A program made the position numbers and the translations under genes. Shown piece by piece: positions 14,475 through 22,291 of a stretch of DNA of 22,291 nucleotides (position 1 is the first letter of the stretch; each line of letters begins with the position of its first letter). A model generated the notes under the pieces. It saw nothing but the letters and a program-made list of their open reading frames with translations, searched no databases and was not told the origin of the DNA. Origin of the DNA: ZC4RG29 sp036381475. Its GTDB lineage: Bacteria > Bacteroidota > Bacteroidia > Cytophagales > Cyclobacteriaceae. Location: contig DASVCT010000158.1 in the NCBI GenBank assembly GCA_036381475.1, forward strand, positions 1-22,291, written 5' to 3'.

Positions 14475-14480
14475 CGGCCT

Positions 14481-16025
14481 ATGGCTATGCAAGACGACAA
14501 CCTGTTCCGTAACATAATATCCCATTCGAAGGAGTACGGATTCATCTTCCCTTCCAGCGAGATTTACGATGGCCTGAGCGCTGTTTATGATTATGGGCAG
14601 AACGGCGCGGAGCTGAAGAATAACATTAAGGAGTACTGGTGGAAATTCATGACGATGCTGCACGACAACATTGTGGGCATCGATGCGGCAATATTTATGC
14701 ATCCCACCACCTGGAAGGCTTCCGGACACGTGGACGCTTTCAACGACCCGATGATCGACAACAAGGATTCAAAGAAACGATATCGTGCCGACGTCCTTAT
14801 TGAGGAGGCTGTTGCAAAACTGGAAGATAAGATTGAGAAAGAGGTGGAGAAGGCAAGCAAAAAATTCGGCGCAGCCTTCAACCGAAAACAGTTCGAAGAC
14901 ACCAACCCGCGCGTACTGGAATACCGGAAAAGGATTGAAGACACCAACGCCAGGCTTAAGGCGGCGATGGGAGGTTCAGACATGGCCGCCCTGAAGCAGC
15001 TTATCATAGACCTGGAGATAACGGATCCGGTTTCCGGCACACGCAACTGGACTGACGTGCGCCAGTTCAACCTGATGTTCTCCACGGAAATCGGATCACT
15101 TGCTGAAGACGCCAACAAGATCTATCTCCGGCCGGAAACGGCGCAGGGAATATTTGTCAATTTTCTCAACGTCCAGAAAACGGGCCGCATGAAGGTGCCA
15201 TTCGGCATCGCGCAGATCGGGAAGGCCTTTCGGAATGAGATCGTGGCCCGCCAGTTCATATTCCGCATGCGCGAGTTCGAACAAATGGAAATGCAATTCT
15301 TTGTCCAGCCCGGTCAGGAGATGCAATGGTATGAGCACTGGAAGGAACGAAGAATGAAATGGCACCAGGTGTTGGGCCTAGGCGAAAGCAACTACCGCTT
15401 CTTCGATCACCTCAACCTGGCTCACTACGCGAATGCGGCGTGTGACATACAGTTTAACTTTCCGATCGGCTTCAAGGAACTGGAAGGAATCCATTCCCGC
15501 ACGGACTTCGACCTCCGAAACCACGAAAAATATTCTGGTAAGAAGCTTCAGTATTTCGACACCGAACGCAATACGAGTTACATTCCCTACGTGATTGAAA
15601 CTTCAATCGGTCTTGACCGGATGTTTCTGTCGGTCCTCTCCGGTAGCTATGCAGAAGAGAAGCTTGACGATGGAAGTGAGCGCGTGGTGTTGAGGCTGCC
15701 GCCTGCACTAGCACCCAACAAGGTTGCCATCCTGCCGCTTGTCCGAAAGGACGGTCTGCCGGAGAAGGCAATGAAGATCATGGAAGATCTGAAATACGAT
15801 TTGCGTTGCTTCTATGAAGAAAAGGACGCTATCGGAAAACGGTATCGCAGGCAGGATGCCATCGGAACGCCGTATTGTGTCACGATAGATCATCAAACAC
15901 TAGAAGACGATACGGTTACCATCCGCGACCGGGACAGTATGAAGCAGGAGCGGGTCAGCATCCCGGCGATCAAGGCAAAGCTCACTGAGGCGTGTTCCAT
16001 TAACGCGATCCTCAGAAAAATCTGA
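14481..16025 (+). CDS. glyS: Glycyl-tRNA synthetase, homodimeric (alpha2) class II type
   Basis: This enzyme charges tRNA-Gly. At 514 residues it is a single-chain alpha2-type enzyme, not the alpha/beta two-subunit GlyRS of many bacteria. Recognisable blocks include EYGFIFPSSEIYDGLSAVYDYG near the N-terminus, MHPTTWKASGHVDAFNDPM and the YLRPETAQGIF motif. Class II motif 2 is FRNEIVARQFIFRMREFEQMEMQFF, and motif 3 is GLDRMFLSVL near residue 375. The C-terminal anticodon-binding domain is complete. Either ATG 14481 (MAMQDDN) or 14487 (MQDDN) is possible; the second aligns better with relatives and leaves a few leader bases. The gene has its own promoter within the short gap after the histidine kinase, and the MtfA-like gene follows after 50 bases. 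Confidence 0.95.
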   Translation: MAMQDDNLFRNIISHSKEYGFIFPSSEIYDGLSAVYDYGQNGAELKNNIKEYWWKFMTMLHDNIVGIDAAIFMHPTTWKASGHVDAFNDPMIDNKDSKKRYRADVLIEEAVAKLEDKIEKEVEKASKKFGAAFNRKQFEDTNPRVLEYRKRIEDTNARLKAAMGGSDMAALKQLIIDLEITDPVSGTRNWTDVRQFNLMFSTEIGSLAEDANKIYLRPETAQGIFVNFLNVQKTGRMKVPFGIAQIGKAFRNEIVARQFIFRMREFEQMEMQFFVQPGQEMQWYEHWKERRMKWHQVLGLGESNYRFFDHLNLAHYANAACDIQFNFPIGFKELEGIHSRTDFDLRNHEKYSGKKLQYFDTERNTSYIPYVIETSIGLDRMFLSVLSGSYAEEKLDDGSERVVLRLPPALAPNKVAILPLVRKDGLPEKAMKIMEDLKYDLRCFYEEKDAIGKRYRRQDAIGTPYCVTIDHQTLEDDTVTIRDRDSMKQERVSIPAIKAKLTEACSINAILRKI

Positions 16026-16075
16026 GCGCCTCAGGAACGCTCGCGGACACACGGTCAAATCCCCCGCCTATCCCG

Positions 16076-16909
16076 GTGAATATCACGCTTACCGTTGCCC
16101 TCGCTATCATCGTCCTGGTGATCTTCCGACTCCGGTCTTCTTTCGGTAGGGGATACGGGCACGTGATCCGCGCAACCGGCTCACTTCGCAGCAACCTAAT
16201 GCCGGTGCCCCCCTATTATCGGGAATTGCTGCAAAACTACTTTCGCTACTACCAGGGATTGTCGGCGGAGAAGAAGGTGACGTTTGAGCGTCGCGTGTGC
16301 CGGTTCATGTACTCAAAGCAGTTCATTCCCCGTGGCATGAAGGAAATACCGGTCGAGGTGAAGGTCTTCGTCGCCGCTACGGCCGTGCAGATCACGTTCG
16401 GCTTGCCCCACGTGTCACTTACTCACTTCAACAAGATTCTCATTTATCCTGACGACTATTACTCCACGATCACGCAGCGCTATCACAAGGGCGAAGTCAA
16501 TCCGGCGTTTGGCATCATTGTACTTTCTATGAAAAACTTCGTGACAGGATTCCTGTATGGGGAGGATGGCATGAACCTGGGACTCCATGAGATGGCGCAC
16601 GCACTGAGGATTGAGAACATCGTCCGCCAGGAGTATGCCTTCTTCGATCAGCCCTTGCTGGAGCGCTTCGATCGGATCAGCGACCGGTTGTGCGCCGACG
16701 GCATTGTGGGTGAAGGTTCGGTCTTTCGTCCGTACGCCTGTACGAATCACCATGAATTTTTTTCCGTGGCTGTCGAAAATTTTTTCGAAAGACCCATCCA
16801 ATTCAAGATGGAACTCGGCGAACTGTACGGCATCATGGTGCGACTGCTCAACCAGGATCCGATCCTCATGCAGGTACAACCCCTGACGCCATCACCTGCG
16901 CCGGCCTGA
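16076..16909 (+). CDS. MtfA-like zinc-dependent peptidase with N-terminal membrane helix
   Basis: This 277-residue zincin of the MtfA/DUF980 group shows the zinc motif HEMAH at 171-175 in LGLHEMAHALRIEN. A downstream glutamate, probably the third ligand, is in NHHEFFSVAVENFFERP (E227). In E. coli, MtfA is a soluble aminopeptidase whose activity rises on binding the glucose repressor Mlc. Here residues 4-19 form a hydrophobic helix, so this member is probably anchored to the membrane. The best start is GTG at 16076; starting at the later in-frame ATG (residue 42) would remove the helix and yield a soluble form. It follows glyS by 50 bases on the same strand. No Mlc/ptsG partner is nearby, so the physiological target is unknown. 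Confidence 0.88.
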   Translation: MNITLTVALAIIVLVIFRLRSSFGRGYGHVIRATGSLRSNLMPVPPYYRELLQNYFRYYQGLSAEKKVTFERRVCRFMYSKQFIPRGMKEIPVEVKVFVAATAVQITFGLPHVSLTHFNKILIYPDDYYSTITQRYHKGEVNPAFGIIVLSMKNFVTGFLYGEDGMNLGLHEMAHALRIENIVRQEYAFFDQPLLERFDRISDRLCADGIVGEGSVFRPYACTNHHEFFSVAVENFFERPIQFKMELGELYGIMVRLLNQDPILMQVQPLTPSPAPA

Positions 16910-17050
16910 GCAAAGGACAAACGGGTTGGAATGCTGGGGTGATATATGCTGATTGATCTCATTCATGTTGTGATTACTCCCCACCCTGATACGGTGCCTT
17001 GGTTCGTCTGCGTCAGGCACAATTCCTGTAGCGGTAAGGCTAAAAATCGT

Positions 17051-17058
17051 TAGTTTTG
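17051..17058 (+). promoter_or_regulatory. -7 promoter element of the MMPL transporter (TAGTTTTG)
   Basis: TAGTTTTG is a perfect TAnnTTTG. Its end lies 21 bases before the ATG at 17080, giving a predicted start near 17064 and a leader of about 15 bases. The TTG inside it (17056) is in frame with the gene but is better explained as promoter than as start codon. Confidence 0.6.
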
Positions 17059-17079
17059 TCGCCTGCAAAAAGACGGCCA

Positions 17080-19512
17080 ATGTGGAATAAACTAGCCGGA
17101 TGGCTCATACAATACCGACTTTACCTGATGCTGGCCATAGGTGTCATCACGATATTTATGGGCTACCATGCGTCGAAAGTCGAGATGAGCTACGACTTTG
17201 CCCGCACCGTTCCGCCGTCAGACCCCGACATGATCGCGCTCGAGCGCTTCAGACAACAGTTTGGAGAGGACGCCAATATCATTGCGGTTGGATTGCAGGA
17301 CAGCAGTATTTACCGCCTGGATAAGTTCCTTTCTTTCAAAAGGCTGACCGACGATATCCGCGCGATCGAAGGCGTCAATAACGTCATCTCCCTGCCGGTC
17401 ATCCGAATGATTCTCAAGGATACCACAGAGTCGCGATTCTATCTCGCCGAAGTGTTCCCCGACAGCATTCGAACGCAGGAGCAGTTGGACAGTGCACTTG
17501 AAGTGGCCCGCAGCCAGCGGATCTACATGGATCAGATCGTCAATACAAAAAACGGTGCGACCATGATGCTGGTAAGCGTGCAGAAGGAAGTTATGAACTC
17601 TGCGCGTCGCGAAGGCTTGGTTGATTCGTTGCTCGCGGCGGGCGACAAATTTGTAAAGGAAACAGGAATCGAACTCCGCTATGCGGGACTTCCTTTCATA
17701 CGCACATACGTTGCCGGACAGGTGAAGCGGGAGATGCAATATTTTCTTTATGCGTCGGCGCTGGTGACCGGCCTCATTATGTTCCTCTTCTTCCGCTCAT
17801 TTAGGGCCGTGATCTTTTCCATGATCATCATTGGTATCGTGGTAGTGTGGACACTGGGAACCCTTTCCCTGTTGGGCTACAAGATTACCTTGCTCAGCGG
17901 ATTGATACCACCGGTCATCGTAACCATCGGGATCACAAACGCCATATACCTGCTCAACAAATATCACGTCGAATTCGCGCGAACAAAGAATAAAGAGGAG
18001 GCCATAAAGACGGTCGTACTCCGGATGGGGTTGGCTACGTTTCTTACAAACCTCACGGTTGCCATCGGTTTCCTTACGCTTCTCAGCACGGATATCCTGA
18101 TTTTACGGGAGTTTGGGATTGTGGCCGGGATCAATATCATGGTGTTGTTTCTCGTGAGTCTGGTGATGATCCCCGGCGTTCTCGCATGGCTGCCGCCCCC
18201 GACTACACGCCACCTCCGCCACCTGAATTTCCCCCTCATGGGAGGTTTTCTCCAGGCCATTGATATCCTGGTGCACCGTAACCGACCGGTCATCTACATT
18301 GCTGCCCTGGCCCTGGCGGCTATATCGGCGTACGGCATCTGGAGGCTTGAGTCTGTATCGTACATGGTCGACGACATACCGAAAGACAGCAGGATCATGA
18401 AGGACTTGCGGTTCTTTGAAGCCAACTTCAGCGGGATCATGCCGTTGGAGATCGTAGTCGAATTCATCACGGAACGCCGCCGGCCCATCCTGGATGTCCG
18501 GAACATGGAAAAGGTCGCGCGTCTGGAAGACTTCATCGATTCCATCTCCGTGGTGTCGAAGCCAATCTCAATTATCAGCCTGATCAAAGCTTCCAAACAG
18601 GCGTTCTACAACAATAACCCCGCTCGCTACTCGCTCCCCACTTCGAGAGAGCGCGCGTTCATTCTCCGATACATGAGGGGACAAACCGACGACAGTGGGT
18701 TGTTCAAATCCTTTGTCGACAGCACATTCAGCAAGATGCGCATCACCAGTCAGATCGCTGACATCGGGTCGAAGCGGATGGACTCGCTGGTGCATGACGT
18801 CATCGAACCCCGCATCCATGAGATTTTCGCTACGTCGGAAGGTGACTCGGTACGCACAACCGTAACCGGCACGACTAAACTGTTCATCAAGGGCAACAAG
18901 TTTCTCATCGCGAATCTCAAGGAAAGCCTGCTCCTCGCCTGCCTCTTAATCACGATGTCTATGGCGTTTCTCTTTGCGAACGTCAGAATGATCATCATTT
19001 CGCTTGTTCCTAACCTCCTGGCCCTGATGATTACGGCGGGAATCATGGGATACCTCGACATCCCATTAAAAGCAAGCACCGCCCTCATTTTCAGCATTAC
19101 GTTCGGGATTTCCGTTGACAACTCGATCCGGTTCCTGGCCAAGTACAGGCAGGAAATCCTGTCCAACAACTTTTTTATTCCCGTTGCCGTGAGCGAAAGC
19201 ATTATGGAAACCGGCAAGAGCATCATGTATACGTCGATTGCCTTGTTTGCTGGATTTATCATTTTCTCGTTCTCGAGCTTTGGGGGGACGGTCGCGCTCG
19301 GATTGCTGACCTCGACGACGCTAGTGATCTCCATGTTCACCAACCTCATCGTACTCCCTGCCCTGATCATGACCTTCGATCGCCCGCGGCGCAAGAAGAG
19401 GGGGCGGCTTCCGATTGACAGTTTCGACCCGAGTTTTTACGGCGAAAGCGAGGACGAGGAAATCGACCTCACCAAGATCCGGATTCGCAATCGCCACCCA
19501 TCGGCGGAGTAA
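17080..19512 (+). CDS. MMPL/RND-superfamily transporter (HAE3-like)
   Basis: This 810-residue inner-membrane protein has the two-fold RND layout. TM1 (15-32) is followed by a periplasmic domain (about 33-220), then five helices (223-239, 243-263, 274-292, 318-336, 345-368). The second half repeats it: TM7 (402-422), a periplasmic domain (423-612) and helices at about 614-633, 636-654, 666-686, 711-731 and 738-765. An acidic cytosolic tail contains EDEEID. Such proteins act without a classical tripartite partner and move hydrophobic or lipid-like substrates (hopanoids, lipids, fatty acids) using the proton gradient. The second half has the expected TM4 aspartate in FGISVDNSIRF (D680); the matching stretch in the first half reads IGITNAIYLL and lacks it. 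No membrane-fusion or outer-membrane factor gene adjoins. Substrate unknown. Confidence 0.9.
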   Translation: MWNKLAGWLIQYRLYLMLAIGVITIFMGYHASKVEMSYDFARTVPPSDPDMIALERFRQQFGEDANIIAVGLQDSSIYRLDKFLSFKRLTDDIRAIEGVNNVISLPVIRMILKDTTESRFYLAEVFPDSIRTQEQLDSALEVARSQRIYMDQIVNTKNGATMMLVSVQKEVMNSARREGLVDSLLAAGDKFVKETGIELRYAGLPFIRTYVAGQVKREMQYFLYASALVTGLIMFLFFRSFRAVIFSMIIIGIVVVWTLGTLSLLGYKITLLSGLIPPVIVTIGITNAIYLLNKYHVEFARTKNKEEAIKTVVLRMGLATFLTNLTVAIGFLTLLSTDILILREFGIVAGINIMVLFLVSLVMIPGVLAWLPPPTTRHLRHLNFPLMGGFLQAIDILVHRNRPVIYIAALALAAISAYGIWRLESVSYMVDDIPKDSRIMKDLRFFEANFSGIMPLEIVVEFITERRRPILDVRNMEKVARLEDFIDSISVVSKPISIISLIKASKQAFYNNNPARYSLPTSRERAFILRYMRGQTDDSGLFKSFVDSTFSKMRITSQIADIGSKRMDSLVHDVIEPRIHEIFATSEGDSVRTTVTGTTKLFIKGNKFLIANLKESLLLACLLITMSMAFLFANVRMIIISLVPNLLALMITAGIMGYLDIPLKASTALIFSITFGISVDNSIRFLAKYRQEILSNNFFIPVAVSESIMETGKSIMYTSIALFAGFIIFSFSSFGGTVALGLLTSTTLVISMFTNLIVLPALIMTFDRPRRKKRGRLPIDSFDPSFYGESEDEEIDLTKIRIRNRHPSAE

Positions 19513-19581
19513 AAATTGCGTTTCGCCTTGCAGGGTACCGGTCGAGCCACGGGGAAACCTCGTAATTAAGGAATAATGGAA

Positions 19582-19589
19582 TATCTTTG
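19582..19589 (+). promoter_or_regulatory. ileS -7 promoter element (TATCTTTG)
   Basis: TATCTTTG is a perfect TAnnTTTG. Transcription would begin near 19595, about 58 bases before the preferred ATG at 19653, the longest leader predicted in this window. No T-box-like stem or anti-terminator was recognised in it. Confidence 0.6.
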
Positions 19590-19652
19590 CGTCCTCAAAT
19601 AGGTGGTTTTCGTGAAATCAGGCCGTTTTCCATGGCCCGCACTTTGATGACT

Positions 19653-22291
19653 ATGGCCGCGCGCTATAAAGAATATAAAGAACTCAATTTTGCCCGCATC
19701 GCCGAGGAAATTCTCGAATTCTGGACCCGGGAAAAGATTTTTGAAAAATCGGTGACTAGCCGGGAGGGCGCCCCGACGTTCACCTTTTACGAGGGCCCTC
19801 CGTCTGCAAACGGGACGCCGGGAATCCATCACGTCATGGCCCGGACGATAAAGGACATCTTCTGTCGGTACAAGACCCTCAAAGGGTACCAGGTGAAGCG
19901 GAAGGGCGGATGGGATACGCACGGTCTTCCCGTCGAGTTGCAGGTGGAGAAAATGCTGGGCATCACAAAGGACGACATCGGCACCAGCATTTCTGTGGAG
20001 GAGTACAACCAGCACTGCCGCGTCACAGTGATGAAGTACAAGGATCAATGGGATGACCTCACCCGAAAGATGGGATATTGGGTTGACCTGGAGCATCCGT
20101 ACATCACGTATGAAAAAGACTATATCGAAACGTTGTGGTGGTTGCTGAAGCAGCTATACAACAAGGACCTGCTGTACAAGGGCTACACCATCCAGCCCTA
20201 TTCACCCGCCGCAGGAACCGGCCTCAGCTCGCACGAACTCAACCTGCCCGGATGTTACAAAAACGTTAAGGATACCTCCATCGTCGCTCAGTTTCGCGTA
20301 ATCCGAAATGGCCAGTCGGAGTTCCTGTTTACGGAGGACGGCGACACCGACACATTCATCCTCGCGTGGACGACGACACCGTGGACGCTGCCCTCCAATA
20401 CTGCTCTTGCCGTAGGGGCAAAGATCACCTATGTGCTGGTCGATACCTTCAACCCGTACACCTACCGGCGGATCAAGGTCGTCCTTGCCCGCGATCTTCT
20501 GGATCGATACTTCCCTGAGAAGAACAGCGCGTTGAAACTGGAGGACTATAAGCCGGGTGACAAAGGCATACCATATAAGGTACTTCAGGAGTTTCCCGGA
20601 TCCGCACTCGTGGGAATAAGGTATGAGCAGCTCATCCCTTATGTACAGCCTCTCTATGACGCCGACAAGGCATTTACCGTCGTGACCGGCGACTTCGTGA
20701 CTACTGAAGATGGTACTGGCATCGTACACGCATCACCAACGTTCGGTGCTGACGACTTCCGGCTTGCCAAACAACACGGCATCCCGCCCATCACCGTGAA
20801 GGATGAGTCCGGCAACGAAATTCCTACAGTCGACCGGCATGGACGCTTTGTTGACGCGATTGGTGAACGCCTTGCGGAAGCAGTAAAGAAATACAACATC
20901 CGGACGCACAAGCCGCTGGGAAAAGATGACTTCTACGTCAAGAACTATACGGATGAGGATGAGAGCCATCCCGACTACAAGACCACGGATGTAATCATCT
21001 CCATAATTCTGAAAGAAGAAAACAAGGCATTCAGGGTGGAGAAGTATGAACACTCTTACCCGCATTGCTGGCGCACGGATAAACCGGTATTGTATTATCC
21101 GCTCGATTCGTGGTTTATCAGAACCACGGCGCTCAAGGATAAGATGGTGGCCCTGAACAAGACCATAAACTGGAAACCGGAATCAACCGGCACCGGGCGT
21201 TTTGGTAACTGGCTTGAGAATCTCGTCGATTGGAATTTGTCGCGATCCAGGTTCTGGGGTACACCTCTGCCCATCTGGAGAAGCAAAGATGGAAAACACG
21301 AAGTGTGCCTAGGTTCCGTGGAAGAACTCATGCAATTTGCCGGAGAGAGTGCTTCAAAGGGTGTAATGAATCAGTCGTTGTACGATTCATTGAAGGAACG
21401 GGTGACGAATGGTATGCTGGACCTCCACCGGCCATATGTCGACGAGATTGTCCTGGCAGGACCGAATGGCGAACCCATGTATCGCGAGCCTGACCTGATC
21501 GACGTGTGGTTCGACTCGGGCGCTATGCCGTATGCCCAACTTCATTATCCATTTGAGAACCGGGAGGAATTCGAAAAAAGCTATCCCGCGGACTTCATCA
21601 GCGAAGGTGTTGACCAGACCCGTGGATGGTTTTTCACTCTGCATGCGCTGGCGGTCATGCTGAGCGAGTGCAGCGACGATGTACGCGCGGTAAACGAGCG
21701 CGTGGGCAATCCGGGCGTAGCATTCCGCAACGTGGTGTCTACTGGCTTGGTTCTCGACCGCAATGGCAACAAAATGTCGAAGCGTTTGGGCAACACCGTG
21801 GATCCCTTCGAAACGATCGCCACCTATGGACCCGACGTGCTGCGGTGGTACATGGTGGAGAACGCTCCCCCCTGGGACAACCTCAAGTACAACGTCGACG
21901 GCGTGGTTGAAGCCCAGCGGCGCTTTTTTGGGACGTTGTTGAACACCTATTCTTTCTTTGCATTGTACGCGAACATCGACGGATTTGTCAAGGACGAACG
22001 CAACGTGGCGCCGGAAACGGCGCTCACGGAAATGGACCGTTGGATCATTTCCAGATTGCAACGGCTCATCCTGGAGGTCGACCGCGCGTATGAAGCATAT
22101 GAACCCACGCAAGCGGTACGCGCTATTCAGGAGTTTGTGAACGACCATCTGTCGAACTGGTATGTGCGTCTGAACAGAAAGCGGTTCTGGAAAGGCGAAC
22201 TGGGTGAAGACAAGAAGGCGGCGTATGAAACCCTGTATGAGTGTATTCTCGTGACGGCACAACTCATGGCGCCGGTGGCCCCCTTCTTTGC
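19653..22291 (+). CDS. ileS: Isoleucyl-tRNA synthetase, N-terminal ~879 residues (truncated by window end)
   Basis: This class I synthetase charges tRNA-Ile and edits misactivated valine. The frame stays open to the right edge; relatives run to about 1,100 residues, so the C-terminal anticodon-binding and tail region is missing only because the window ends. The HIGH signature appears as GTPGIHHVMAR (GIHH at 57-60), the normal Bacteroidota form. The CP1 editing domain has the threonine-rich WTTTPWTLPSNTAL and the GTGIVHASPTFGADD motif. The catalytic lysine loop is NKMSKRLGN (K707). I prefer ATG 19653 (MAARYKEYKELN) because it aligns with the family start; ATGs at 19632 and 19647 are in frame and would add 7 or 2 residues. 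The gene has its own promoter after the transporter. No frameshift was seen. Confidence 0.95.
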   Translation, partial: MAARYKEYKELNFARIAEEILEFWTREKIFEKSVTSREGAPTFTFYEGPPSANGTPGIHHVMARTIKDIFCRYKTLKGYQVKRKGGWDTHGLPVELQVEKMLGITKDDIGTSISVEEYNQHCRVTVMKYKDQWDDLTRKMGYWVDLEHPYITYEKDYIETLWWLLKQLYNKDLLYKGYTIQPYSPAAGTGLSSHELNLPGCYKNVKDTSIVAQFRVIRNGQSEFLFTEDGDTDTFILAWTTTPWTLPSNTALAVGAKITYVLVDTFNPYTYRRIKVVLARDLLDRYFPEKNSALKLEDYKPGDKGIPYKVLQEFPGSALVGIRYEQLIPYVQPLYDADKAFTVVTGDFVTTEDGTGIVHASPTFGADDFRLAKQHGIPPITVKDESGNEIPTVDRHGRFVDAIGERLAEAVKKYNIRTHKPLGKDDFYVKNYTDEDESHPDYKTTDVIISIILKEENKAFRVEKYEHSYPHCWRTDKPVLYYPLDSWFIRTTALKDKMVALNKTINWKPESTGTGRFGNWLENLVDWNLSRSRFWGTPLPIWRSKDGKHEVCLGSVEELMQFAGESASKGVMNQSLYDSLKERVTNGMLDLHRPYVDEIVLAGPNGEPMYREPDLIDVWFDSGAMPYAQLHYPFENREEFEKSYPADFISEGVDQTRGWFFTLHALAVMLSECSDDVRAVNERVGNPGVAFRNVVSTGLVLDRNGNKMSKRLGNTVDPFETIATYGPDVLRWYMVENAPPWDNLKYNVDGVVEAQRRFFGTLLNTYSFFALYANIDGFVKDERNVAPETALTEMDRWIISRLQRLILEVDRAYEAYEPTQAVRAIQEFVNDHLSNWYVRLNRKRFWKGELGEDKKAAYETLYECILVTAQLMAPVAPFF

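Noticed and set aside
19513..19652. T-box or other riboswitch upstream of ileS
   Set aside because: The leader is only about 60 bases after the predicted start site, with no T-box sequence, long stem I or terminator; Bacteroidota also do not normally use T-boxes.
21387..22262. 291-codon minus-strand open frame opposite ileS
   Set aside because: The plus strand reads a continuous isoleucyl-tRNA synthetase including KMSKR; the antisense product shows no recognisable family and only mirrors the codon pattern.
1..22291. CRISPR array, prophage, transposon or defence island
   Set aside because: No regular direct-repeat/spacer pattern, transposase, integrase, nuclease-ATPase defence pair or terminal inverted repeats were found; genes are housekeeping and similar in base composition throughout.

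Overview
The window looks like a chromosomal housekeeping stretch from a member of the Bacteroidota, most likely the Cytophagales. Four lines of evidence support this. Perfect TAnnTTTG -7 promoter elements lie just upstream of several genes. Shine-Dalgarno sequences are almost absent. The genome uses an alpha2-type glycyl-tRNA synthetase and an isoleucyl-tRNA synthetase with a GIHH signature. Several families typical of the phylum are present (7TMR-DISM kinase, DUF2520 protein, membrane-spanning MutS-like ATPase). I see no rRNA, tRNA, CRISPR array, transposase, phage gene or integrase, and no gene that looks broken or foreign. The first and last genes are cut by the window edges.

Layout. 1-230 (+) is the C-terminal end of an M24 (Xaa-Pro) aminopeptidase. 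After a short repeat-bearing convergent gap, 5107-419 (-) is a tight four-gene unit: prmC, a DUF2520 Rossmann protein, hemB, and a 7TMR-DISM sensor histidine kinase. It diverges from a second tight unit on the + strand, 5136-8478: ribD, a free-methionine-R-sulfoxide reductase, and a membrane-embedded MutS-like ATPase. The 3' end of that unit overlaps a minus-strand block (11332-8452) holding a 77-residue cysteine-bearing membrane protein, glmM and a cysteine desulfurase. From 11402 to the right edge everything is on the + strand: mazG, a ~490-bp gap, a PAS sensor histidine kinase, glyS, an MtfA-like zinc peptidase, an MMPL/RND-type transporter, and ileS (truncated).

How the genes relate. Most are core functions: translation (prmC, glyS, ileS), cofactor synthesis (hemB for tetrapyrroles, ribD for riboflavin, a cysteine desulfurase for sulfur mobilisation), cell-wall precursor synthesis (glmM), and damage or nucleotide hygiene (free Met-R-SO reductase, MazG). 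Two histidine kinases have no response regulator in the window. The parts least explained by known biology are the membrane-spanning MutS homologue lacking mismatch-recognition domains, its operon with ribD and the sulfoxide reductase, the coupling of a sensor kinase to hemB, and the small four-cysteine membrane protein. I did not find a clearly new multi-gene defence or mobile system.
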